A stretch of DNA of 29,534 bases from an uncultured Verrucomicrobiota bacterium (lineage in GTDB: Bacteria; Verrucomicrobiota; Verrucomicrobiae; Verrucomicrobiales; DEV007). The stretch spans positions 1 to 29,534 of the forward strand of contig CACJBM010000017.1 in assembly GCA_902591645.1 (NCBI GenBank), in the 5' to 3' direction. The notes beneath the pieces were generated by a model that searched no databases, was not told the DNA's origin, and saw only the letters and a program-made list of their open reading frames with translations. Shown here piece after piece: positions 8,663-16,164 of the stretch; positions within the stretch are counted from its first letter, which is position 1, and each line of letters begins with the position of its first letter. The position numbers and the translations under genes are program-made.

Positions 8663-10225
8663 TCAGTCCTTGGGCACGAGACTACTCCACCAATCCTTAT
8701 TAGGAACGAACGTGGCTTTCAGGTAATTCGCCGCACGCTTTTCAAGGCCCTGCAATTGGCCCTCACTAGCGTTCTCTATTTGCCGTTGCTTCAATTCAGC
8801 ATTGAAACGGTCATCAGAAGCGGGAATACGTGCCCCAGTTTCCTTTAACCACTTATCCAGTTTCGCACGCAGGACCTTAACCTTCTCCTGATTCGACTGA
8901 GCCAGATCAGCTCCCTCCCCAATATCTTTAGTAAGGTCGTACAATTCATCCCTACCGTCCTCGTGATAATGAATGAGTTTGAAATTACCTGATCGGACAA
9001 TCGATGAAGGCTCACCGCCCTGATTACCGTAGTGCGGATAATGCCAAAAAAGATCACGGTCTGCGATCCTCTCGCCCTCGAGTAATGGCATCAGGCTGAC
9101 ACCGTCAACGTGTTGTCGCGGCTTCAGAGACAATCCAGCCAGCTCAAGAATGGTAGGGTAAAAGTCCGTTCCAGTGACTGGGGTAGAATTAGTGGACCCA
9201 GGTTCAGTCAAGTTAGGCACATGAATGTAATATGGCTGACGAATTCCACCCTCCCATTGGCGCCCCTTACCGCCTCGGAAAGGCAAGCATGCGGTAGCGA
9301 AAGCGTCTCCGGACGAGACTCCACCATTATCGGAGGTAAAGATAACCACGGTGTTCTTATCGAGGCCCAAATCACGGAGCCTTTTAAGGACAATGCCTAC
9401 AGCATTATCGAGTGACTCCATCATGCCAGCATAGATTGGATTATCCTGCACTTGCCGGACTCCCTTAGTACGATCGAACTTGAACCGGGACCCATTCAAT
9501 CCTAGTGCCGCGGCTTTCTTTTGGTACTTTTGCCAAAGAGGTTGAGTGGTCTGGATTGGCCCATGCACGGCATAAAAAGAAAGGTAAGCGAAAAAATTTT
9601 GTTCCTTGTTCGCCTCAATGAAATCGGCCGTATCTTTAGCCAACCGTATAGGCAATGATTCACCCTTGGGTCCGTTCTTCATCTTGGGATTATTGTACGG
9701 CGAAAAATAACCTCCCGGAGGACCTCCCCGGTGATGACCTCCAATATTAATATCAAATCCATGATCTTCAGGGAACGATCCTTCTCCTCCCAAGTGCCAT
9801 TTACCTGCAAAGAAAGTCCTGTACCCGCCTGCCCTCATCGCTTCGGCAATAGTAGTTTCCTCCTTCGGCAATGCGTGCACATACTCGACAGGTAGCACTC
9901 GATCATTGCGTCTCCATTTCTTCCCGCTAGCAGCACCTATCCAGTCAGTAATCTTGTTCCGTGCAGGGTACGTGCCCAACATGATACTGGCTCGGGAAGG
10001 GCTACACACCTGACATGTAGAATATCCATTAGAAAATCGCATCCCGCTCCTAGCCAAAGCATCAATGTTTGGCGTCTCATAGAAGGTACTACCTTCGCAA
10101 CTCATGTCCTGCTTGCCTAAATCATCAACCAAAATGAAAACAAAATTCAGCTTACTTGGCTCAGCTCCTAGAGTGGGTGCAATGCATGCAGCCCAGAGAC
10201 ATATTAAGATTAATCGGTTTTTCAT
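8663..10225 (-). CDS. Secreted type I sulfatase (S1 family)
   Basis: Chosen start is the ATG at 10225, which has AGGAAAG about 8 nt upstream and begins a signal peptide (MKNRLILICLWAACIAPTLG); a longer frame upstream would overlap the preceding gene and lacks a signal at its N-terminus. The metal-binding pair is LVDDLG (Asp34/35). The maturation motif is CSPSR with Cys74, which would be oxidised to formylglycine. GKWHLGG, FTSDNGG and a C-terminal LFWHYPHYGN segment complete the S1 pattern. It hydrolyses sulfate esters, probably from a polysaccharide; exact subfamily and regiospecificity cannot be read here. It lies 16 nt downstream of the interrupted thioredoxin-like gene, so the two are probably cotranscribed. 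Confidence 0.93.
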   Translation of the reverse strand: MKNRLILICLWAACIAPTLGAEPSKLNFVFILVDDLGKQDMSCEGSTFYETPNIDALARSGMRFSNGYSTCQVCSPSRASIMLGTYPARNKITDWIGAASGKKWRRNDRVLPVEYVHALPKEETTIAEAMRAGGYRTFFAGKWHLGGEGSFPEDHGFDINIGGHHRGGPPGGYFSPYNNPKMKNGPKGESLPIRLAKDTADFIEANKEQNFFAYLSFYAVHGPIQTTQPLWQKYQKKAAALGLNGSRFKFDRTKGVRQVQDNPIYAGMMESLDNAVGIVLKRLRDLGLDKNTVVIFTSDNGGVSSGDAFATACLPFRGGKGRQWEGGIRQPYYIHVPNLTEPGSTNSTPVTGTDFYPTILELAGLSLKPRQHVDGVSLMPLLEGERIADRDLFWHYPHYGNQGGEPSSIVRSGNFKLIHYHEDGRDELYDLTKDIGEGADLAQSNQEKVKVLRAKLDKWLKETGARIPASDDRFNAELKQRQIENASEGQLQGLEKRAANYLKATFVPNKDWWSSLVPKD

Positions 10226-10241
10226 TCTGTCTTTCCTATAG

Positions 10242-11363
10242 TTAGTTAATGTAACCCTGAACCCAACCCCTCGAACCTTGCGGAGGAATGCTATCGGCAA
10301 TGTCTTTACCATCAGCTAATTTGAATGCAACTGCTAATGGAAATCGACCCTTAGGAGCATTTCTAGTATACTTACCTTCGCCCCAATATTGGCCTTTTGC
10401 GACGGCATCAAAACCGGTAATTTTTTTTCCTTCTGTTTTGATCATTCCAAGTATTTGAGTTTCGTATCCACGGTCACCCCGATCATTTCTTAGAACTACT
10501 TTGGCGGAAAGCTGACCATTTTCCAGATTCCCTTTAATCGTTCTAATATCGCTAGGTCTCCACATTGTAGGCTCTCCACGCGTATTATCCACCAAGTGAA
10601 ATCGGACCAATCGGCGAAGGAAAGTGTCAGGTAATTTTCCATTTGTTAATTCTTTTTTCTCGCTACCGGTGACCCAAAAATTGTCCCTACCGAGGGACCT
10701 ATGCATTATTTTACGGTAAGTATTTTCCGTTTTTTCATAACCATCTAAGACCTTAGTGGTTACTCTTATAACTAAACCTCCCTTAGGTGGAATAGGATTG
10801 TACCTAGGATCAGACTTACCTTTTATTATCTTGCCGAAGTCTGTGGTTCGAGGTTCTTTCATGGCTTTCCTCATCATATTGATCACGCGCTCGGCTCCTC
10901 GATTGTTAGAAAATCCAAGGAATTTTCCTGATGCATCAGCAATATAAAGCCCCTGAGTGGTTCCCTCACCGACCTTTCTTGGACCCTGATTGGCTATTTT
11001 TTGATAGAACGAGCCCTCATTATCCTTTTGTCGGCGCTGATAAGCCTGATCTATAGCAATCGGGATAAAATTATCTTTAAGCAGTTGAACGACTTCAGGA
11101 TTTTTAAATGTGGACTCACGGTCCAGCACACCATTATTTCACGTACAAGCCATGGGATGACCATCCATGGCCCAAATGAAAATTAATTTGTTTTGATCAA
11201 TCGCGTCATTTTGCCCATCAATGACTGATATCTTCCAAGGAATCGAACGCCAGGTTTCATTCGGATCAGGCTGTAATTGTTGATGTAATTTTTCAAATTC
11301 TTCATGAGTTAAAGACCAAGTAATTTGGCTAATTCCCAAGAAAATGAGCAGAAAGTATTTCAT
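10242..11363 (-). CDS. Exported thioredoxin-like protein with in-frame TGA: candidate selenoprotein
   Basis: Two ORFs (74 codons upstream, 295 downstream) lie in the same frame, separated only by TGA at 11141-11139 and three further codons (Asn-Asn-Gly). Read through, they give a 373-residue protein with a signal peptide (MKYFLLIFLGISQITWS), a thioredoxin-like domain and a C-terminal domain of about 190 residues that I do not recognise. The domain pattern is LIFIWAMDGHPMACT, then TGA, then NNGVLDRESTF..PEVV and FIPIAID, followed by TQGLYIADASGKFLG. The TGA therefore sits in the redox loop just before the usual (D/E)RESTF helix, forming Cys73-Thr-X75. Selenocysteine at 75 would give a CxU redox pair. 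A SECIS-like hairpin follows. The alternative is a one-base nonsense mutation of a Cys codon (TGC/TGT), making it a pseudogene. No sel genes are in the window. Confidence 0.7.
11108..11129 (-). promoter_or_regulatory. SECIS-like hairpin downstream of the in-frame TGA
   Basis: Reading the coding strand, a stem starts 10 nt after TGA: GTG, one bulged C, TGGAC, a 5-nt loop CGTGA, GTCCA, CAT. The five inner pairs are Watson-Crick, and three outer pairs (G-C, U-A, G-U) stack beyond a single bulged base. The loop starts 19 nt after TGA and has G in its second position. Both features fit the general bacterial SECIS consensus (loop roughly 16-37 nt from UGA, G among the first two loop bases). Folding was done by eye. 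Confidence 0.55.
11139..11141 (-). other. In-frame TGA, candidate selenocysteine codon
   Basis: The codon lies between ACG (Thr74) and AAT (Asn76). The same frame is coding-like on both sides with recognisable thioredoxin-fold sequence, so the TGA is the only interruption of a 374-codon frame. TGA is one base from TGC or TGT, so ancestral Cys is the obvious comparison. Confidence 0.6.
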
Positions 11364-11400
11364 TTTTCTATTCTTTCATAGTCAATACCACTGTCAATAA

Positions 11401-11445
11401 TTACCCCATTATTCTATTTATCTATTAGTACATTATATGGGGTAA
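11401..11445. repeat. Inverted repeat flanking a TATAAT box
   Basis: Perfect 9-bp arms, TTACCCCAT (11401-11409) and ATGGGGTAA (11437-11445), enclose 27 nt of very AT-rich DNA. On the minus strand the inner edge of one arm overlaps a perfect TATAAT (11437-11432) upstream of the candidate selenoprotein gene. This suits an operator site for a dimeric regulator or a long hairpin ending the upstream small gene; sequence alone does not decide. Confidence 0.45.
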
Positions 11446-11464
11446 AGAAATTCAGCTACGGAGC

Positions 11465-11680
11465 TTAATCTCTGAACGGGCGTGTCCATTTAATAACCCA
11501 CCATTTAGGAAGCTTAATCCCGATATAAGATGCGGGTATCTGAACGAACCCTTTATAAAAATGATTTATTCTAATCGTGTTTTTTCTTTGCTTCGACCAT
11601 GACACTGCAGTGAGTGTTAACCCGCATATAAAATAAACACAGAATATAGCTAAGAGTATTTTACATAATACCTTCTTCAC
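11465..11680 (-). CDS. Small membrane protein of unknown function
   Basis: A 71-residue frame starting with GTG. Residues about 4-27 (KVLCKILLAIFCVYFICGLTL) form one strongly hydrophobic segment, either a signal anchor or an uncleaved signal; the rest is basic and aromatic (HFYKGFVQIPASYIG, then PKWWVIKWTRPFRD). It is the first gene of the minus-strand group that continues, after 101 nt, with the candidate selenoprotein. I recognise no family. The base composition and clear membrane segment favour a real gene, but its shortness leaves doubt. Confidence 0.45.
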   Translation of the reverse strand: MKKVLCKILLAIFCVYFICGLTLTAVSWSKQRKNTIRINHFYKGFVQIPASYIGIKLPKWWVIKWTRPFRD

Positions 11681-11895
11681 TTCGTTTATCGAATAGCTTC
11701 TCTTATCAAATCAACTTCCTCAACTTTTCAATTCCAATAATTTTTTACACTTATTTCGCTACTAATCATTCACCTAAGAGGCTTAGCATCCGTACAAGCA
11801 AGTGGTAAAAGAATTGTATTTTTATAAGAATGCATAAGTTCAGAGAATTAAATCATTTCCTCCATTACCATCCAAAAGCGACTAAGTAAGTAAAT

Positions 11896-13230
11896 ATGAA
11901 GAACCTACTATTGCCATACATTCTTCTCGCTTCGTCACTGATAACTTTCGAATCAACAGCAAAATCTCCGCCTAACATTGTCTTCATCTTGAGCGATGAC
12001 CAGGCCTGGACGGATTATGGTTTCATGGGTCACCCTGAAATCAAGACACCGTACCTTGATGAATTAGCCCGTCAAAGCCTCGTTTTCGAACGTGGGTACG
12101 TAGCTGCTCCACTGTGCCGCCCATCATTAGCATCAATGCTTACCGGACTCTATCCCTTTCAGCACGGCATCACAGGAAACGATGTTGACGGACCGAACCG
12201 GAGAGCCGAACTAGATGTGCCTGTACGTAAGCAATTTTATACTCATCAAAATTTCGTTAGAATTCTCACAAATAATGGCTATCTAGCTCACCAGTCCGGC
12301 AAATGGTGGGAAGGATCATGGAAAGACGGTGACTTCACGCATGGCATGACACACGGGGACCCGGCCCGGGGAGGACGACACGGAGATGCGGGCCTTACGA
12401 TCGGCCGTAAATCGATGCAACCAGTCAAGGAGTTCATTGATATGGCCATTGAAAAGCAACGACCATTCCTGACATGGTATGCCCCTTTTCTACCTCACAC
12501 TCCCCACAATCCCCCGGCACAGCTATTGAAAAAATACATCATGCCCGGACGCTCAAAGGATGAGGCTAAATACTTTGCGATGTGCGAATGGTTTGATAGC
12601 ACTTGCGGAGAACTGCTCAATTATCTGGATAAGAAAGAGATCAGAGAAAATACATTGGTTATCTATATCTGCGATAATGGATGGGCTGCCGCCAGCACCA
12701 ACAAAGATGATCCGGCTCAAAAACTCTGGAAGGGATACGCTCAGCGCTCCAAGAGCTCACCTTTTGAAAAGGGTATCCGCACACCAATCATGTTATCTTG
12801 GCCTGAACAAATTAAAAAGGAACGTGCACAGGACCTGGCTCATGCCATTGACCTTTTTCCCACTATTGCCGCAGCTGCCGGGCTAAAATTGACAGTAAAG
12901 TTGCCCGGCATAAATCTACTCGATAGGCAGGCAAGAGCGAAACGCAAGCATGTCTTTGGCGTTTGTCATTCTGTTTATAACATGAGCCCCGGCAATCCTG
13001 ACGGGACCCTGCAATACCTCTGGTGCGTCGAAGATGAATGGAAACTCCTTCTTCGCTACAGTGGGCTGGACACAACGCGCTACAAGCAACTACACATCTG
13101 GGACAAGGAACCCACGAGACTCTACAATTTAAAGAACGATCCTCATGAAAAAAACGAGTTATCCGCGATGCACCCTGAAATCGTCAAACGCCTAAGAAAG
13201 AGAATTCACAAATGGCATCTTGTCCCATGA
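11896..13230 (+). CDS. Secreted sulfatase-family protein with atypical CRPSL motif
   Basis: A signal peptide (MKNLLLPYILLASSLITFES) is followed by the S1 sulfatase fold: metal site ILSDDQ (Asp34/35), LPHTPHNPP, and ICDNGWA for the second metal Asp-Asn. The maturation motif reads CRPSLAS with Cys74, so the Arg expected at position +4 of CxPxR is Leu78 (codon TTA, at least two changes from an Arg codon). The usual GKWH is GKWW. These changes occur together with an intact overall fold of 444 residues, so this looks like a divergent sulfatase subgroup and not a decaying gene. Formylglycine conversion by the classic enzyme is doubtful; it may be an alternative hydrolase or rely on a different maturation route. 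It heads a plus-strand group with an esterase and another sulfatase. Confidence 0.85.
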   Translation: MKNLLLPYILLASSLITFESTAKSPPNIVFILSDDQAWTDYGFMGHPEIKTPYLDELARQSLVFERGYVAAPLCRPSLASMLTGLYPFQHGITGNDVDGPNRRAELDVPVRKQFYTHQNFVRILTNNGYLAHQSGKWWEGSWKDGDFTHGMTHGDPARGGRHGDAGLTIGRKSMQPVKEFIDMAIEKQRPFLTWYAPFLPHTPHNPPAQLLKKYIMPGRSKDEAKYFAMCEWFDSTCGELLNYLDKKEIRENTLVIYICDNGWAAASTNKDDPAQKLWKGYAQRSKSSPFEKGIRTPIMLSWPEQIKKERAQDLAHAIDLFPTIAAAAGLKLTVKLPGINLLDRQARAKRKHVFGVCHSVYNMSPGNPDGTLQYLWCVEDEWKLLLRYSGLDTTRYKQLHIWDKEPTRLYNLKNDPHEKNELSAMHPEIVKRLRKRIHKWHLVP

Positions 13231-13297
13231 TCCTTGACCACGAAGAATGAGTTAAAGGAGCATTGGAAAAAGTCCAGAAATGTAGTAAACATACGGC

Positions 13298-14377
13298 GTG
13301 ATAAGATCGCAGTGCATTGCCGTATCCTTTTTTCTTTTCAGTTCGTTTTGTGCCTTAAGTCAACAACTCATTAACAAGACACTGAGGATTGACGGGACTA
13401 CTAGAGAGTACCTTGTCTATCTACCATCGAATTTTGATAGCTCTGAATCGATCCCAGTGCTGTTCTGCTTCCATGGTGGCGACATGTACGCCGAATCCAT
13501 GATGCGCTTCACTGCCGATTTCCGTTCACTCGCAGATGCAAATCAGTTCATTGCGGTCTATCCCCAAGGCTTAGTCACCAATTCAAAAGGTGAAAGTTCG
13601 ACTACTTGGAATTATGAGGGACCCTATGATAATGGGACAGACGAAATAGGATTTGCTGAAGCCATGATAGATGACCTCGTAGCAGATCATTCCGTTGATC
13701 CTGACAGGATATATGCTTGTGGTTTTTCACAAGGTGGAAATCTGATGTGGGACTACGCTAGCTTACTTGGCAATCGCTTTGCTGCGATAGCCTCTGTCGC
13801 CGCTAGTATGTGGGAATGGACCTATAAGGATTTTTCACCAACTAGCCGTACAGGAATCCTTACTATTCATGGAACTAACGACTCATATAATCCATACAAT
13901 GGTAACCAGTATTCGATTTCGATAAACCAACTCAATGAGTATTGGGTTTCTATTAACGGTTCCCAGTCTTCGCCCTCTACTAATCAATTCAGTAGAGATG
14001 TTACACGTTATCTGTGGGCCGAAGCTGAAGGCTGTCATACAGTCGAGCATTATCGGGTTCAGGAAGGATTTCATGATTGGCCCCCCTTCTCGGAACAAGT
14101 CATATGGGATTTTGTCTCTCAATATAATATCGACGGCTTAATTGGCTGCGGTGATCCCGTGGAACTGATCATCAACGCTTATGACTCTTCTAGTAAGGAA
14201 CTCACAGTCACTATAAAAAATCTCCGTCCTGGAACGTTTGAACTACGCAAGTCAACTGGAGGACCCTTTGAACCCTTGAGACCCGGACTTGACATTGATC
14301 GCAATGTTGTTTTCCCATTAACTATCAAAAACGTAAACGATGAGGCACTACTTCTTCAAGTGTGGGAAAAGCTCTAA
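13298..14377 (+). CDS. Secreted CE1-like esterase (PHB-depolymerase/feruloyl-esterase family)
   Basis: The frame opens after a TAA at 13286, so the GTG at 13298 is the first usable start; it begins a signal peptide (MIRSQCIAVSFFLFSSFCAL). The alpha/beta hydrolase core shows the oxyanion segment FCFHGGD, the nucleophile elbow GFSQGG (Ser144), the acid in HGTND (Asp195) and the catalytic His in EGFHDWP (His259). WNYEGPYDNGTDEIGF and AEGCHTVEHY are typical of LpqC/PHB-depolymerase-like esterases, which include acetyl-xylan and feruloyl esterases. Residues about 283-359 form an extra beta-rich tail, possibly a cell-surface or secretion-associated domain. It sits 67 nt after a sulfatase, suggesting removal of ester substituents from the same polysaccharide. 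Confidence 0.85.
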   Translation: MIRSQCIAVSFFLFSSFCALSQQLINKTLRIDGTTREYLVYLPSNFDSSESIPVLFCFHGGDMYAESMMRFTADFRSLADANQFIAVYPQGLVTNSKGESSTTWNYEGPYDNGTDEIGFAEAMIDDLVADHSVDPDRIYACGFSQGGNLMWDYASLLGNRFAAIASVAASMWEWTYKDFSPTSRTGILTIHGTNDSYNPYNGNQYSISINQLNEYWVSINGSQSSPSTNQFSRDVTRYLWAEAEGCHTVEHYRVQEGFHDWPPFSEQVIWDFVSQYNIDGLIGCGDPVELIINAYDSSSKELTVTIKNLRPGTFELRKSTGGPFEPLRPGLDIDRNVVFPLTIKNVNDEALLLQVWEKL

Positions 14378-14618
14378 ACGTAAGGTTCAGAAAAAATTCC
14401 TTGGGGTAGAATCGCCAGACGTGACTTGTTTCATTCCCGATAATTTTGCACCTGATGCACCTTCCAAAAAAGCCTATGACTTCGATCCGTATTCCTACAC
14501 ATGGATTAACAGAAAAACCGAAAAAAAATCCCTGGAGAGTAAAAACATTTGGTTTTTACATTGACCTTATCTTCCTTTCCTCTTGACTCGGCACCCCGTG
14601 GACAGCTTCAATTCTCCC

Positions 14619-16043
14619 ATGTTCCGAATTCTTTTCATCTTTTCTCTCACCTTGGTATTTACCTTAACGTCCCTGCCCACTGAGGCAGCCAAAGACAAAC
14701 CTAACTTCATTATCATCTTCACAGATGATCAGGGATACGGAGACCTCGGCTGCTTCGGATCAACTAAGATCAAGACTCCAAACATCGACCGGATGGCCAA
14801 GGAAGGCCGACGCTTTACTAATTTTATGGTAGCATCCCCAGTCTGCACACCCTCGCGCGCAGCTTTACTGACTGGGTGCTACCCAAAGCGCGTCGGCATG
14901 CACCAACACGTGCTCTTTCCATCTTCTACTAAGGGACTAAATCCCACAGAACACACCATCGCTGATCACCTAAAGAGCCAAGGTTACGCCACTGCCGCCT
15001 TCGGTAAGTGGCACCTCGGACATCACCCTGAGACTCTCCCTCAAAAGAACGGCTTCGATACCTACTTTGGAATTCCCTACTCCAATGACATGAATCACCC
15101 TGATAACAAGGGCAAGCCTCCGGGCCGGTCCCCAGGCATGGACGCTCTCTGGAAGGACCCCAAGTCCACTCTCACCAAATGGAATACCCCGCTAATGGAA
15201 AACGAAAAAATCGTGGAACTGCCCGTTGACCAGCGCACAGTCACTCGCCGTTACACTCAGAAAGCCATCGATTTCATCACAACTAACCAAAAAAATCCTT
15301 TTTTTGTCTACTTGCCGCATTCAATGCCCCACATTCCTCTGTACGTTCCTGATGAGGTTCGCGATCCGAATCCCCTGAACGCATACACAAACACCATCGA
15401 ACACATCGATGCTGAGGTTGGACGACTCATGGATAAAATACGTGAACTGGGCCTCTCAAAGAATACCTATGTAATCTACACAACGGACAATGGTCCTTGG
15501 TTACCCTTCAAGCACCATGGCGGCAGCGCGGGCCCCCTCCGTGACGGCAAAGGCTCAACCTTTGAGGGCGGCCAACGTGTCCCCTGCGTAATGTGGGCAC
15601 CCGGACGCATCCCCGCAGGAACCGAATGCCACGAACTTATGGGAACCATCGACTTATTGCCCACGATCGCAGCCCTGACCGGCACTTCACTCCCCACCGA
15701 TCAGAAAATTGACGGCCTAAACGCTTCGGCTCTGCTTACGCAGAACGCCAAATCTCCACGCAATGAATTTCTTTACTATACTTCCCGAGGCGATATTCAG
15801 GGTTTACGGCAAGGCAAATGGAAACTCCTAGTGAAAAAGAAAAAAAAGCCAAGGAACGCAGGTAAAAACTGGAAAGCTCCTGCCCCTGAAATTCTCCTTT
15901 TTGACCTCATCGCAGACATGGGTGAACAGAAAAATCTGGCCAAGGAGAATCCAAAAAAGGTTAATGAACTCACTGCTCGCATGGATGAATTGGACGCTGA
16001 GATCGGCAAAAATGCTCGTACTCCATGGCACAAATCAAAATAA
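14619..16043 (+). CDS. Secreted type I sulfatase (S1 family)
   Basis: The frame extends upstream to a TTG at 14583, but the ATG at 14619 starts a normal signal peptide (MFRILFIFSLTLVFTLTSLP), so I chose it. Features are FTDDQGYGDLG (Asp36/37), maturation motif CTPSR with Cys76, LLTGCYPKRVGMH, GKWHLGHH, a PHSMPHIPL segment, and YTTDNGPW for the second metal site. At 474 residues it has standard arylsulfatase-A-like length and a usual C-terminal FDLIADMGEQKNLA element. It removes sulfate esters from a periplasmic or extracellular substrate; the family suggests sulfated glycans. No Shine-Dalgarno site is evident, like most sulfatase genes in this window. Confidence 0.93.
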   Translation: MFRILFIFSLTLVFTLTSLPTEAAKDKPNFIIIFTDDQGYGDLGCFGSTKIKTPNIDRMAKEGRRFTNFMVASPVCTPSRAALLTGCYPKRVGMHQHVLFPSSTKGLNPTEHTIADHLKSQGYATAAFGKWHLGHHPETLPQKNGFDTYFGIPYSNDMNHPDNKGKPPGRSPGMDALWKDPKSTLTKWNTPLMENEKIVELPVDQRTVTRRYTQKAIDFITTNQKNPFFVYLPHSMPHIPLYVPDEVRDPNPLNAYTNTIEHIDAEVGRLMDKIRELGLSKNTYVIYTTDNGPWLPFKHHGGSAGPLRDGKGSTFEGGQRVPCVMWAPGRIPAGTECHELMGTIDLLPTIAALTGTSLPTDQKIDGLNASALLTQNAKSPRNEFLYYTSRGDIQGLRQGKWKLLVKKKKKPRNAGKNWKAPAPEILLFDLIADMGEQKNLAKENPKKVNELTARMDELDAEIGKNARTPWHKSK

Positions 16044-16050
16044 GTGAAGA

Positions 16051-16081
16051 AGGTTCACCGTAGTTTACTGACAATGAACCT
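16051..16081. terminator. Possible hairpin between convergent genes
   Basis: A perfect 7-bp inverted repeat (AGGTTCA / TGAACCT) with a 17-nt loop lies directly after the sulfatase stop codon, between genes that converge. There is no adjacent long U run, so it is only a weak terminator candidate. Confidence 0.25.
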
Positions 16082-16164
16082 ATAATTGATAACGGAAGTA
16101 TTTTATTGGGTCATCGATCAGCAATAAAAGCACCATTAAAGGACTTCTGTAAATAGAGCCTTGG

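Noticed and set aside
10226..10312. N-terminal extension of the sulfatase by 29 codons
   Set aside because: The extension overlaps the end of the upstream gene and would bury the signal peptide; the ATG at 10225 has a good AGGAAAG site.
11139..11363. Separate 74-residue protein ending at the TGA
   Set aside because: It ends in the middle of a thioredoxin-like redox loop and continues in the same frame after TGA with the matching second half, so a stand-alone short protein is not a sensible product.
14340..14564. 74-codon ORF after the CE1-like esterase
   Set aside because: It begins inside the esterase gene in another frame, has no signal, motif or ribosome binding site, and its composition looks non-coding. 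The stretch 14378-14618 otherwise shows nothing clear.
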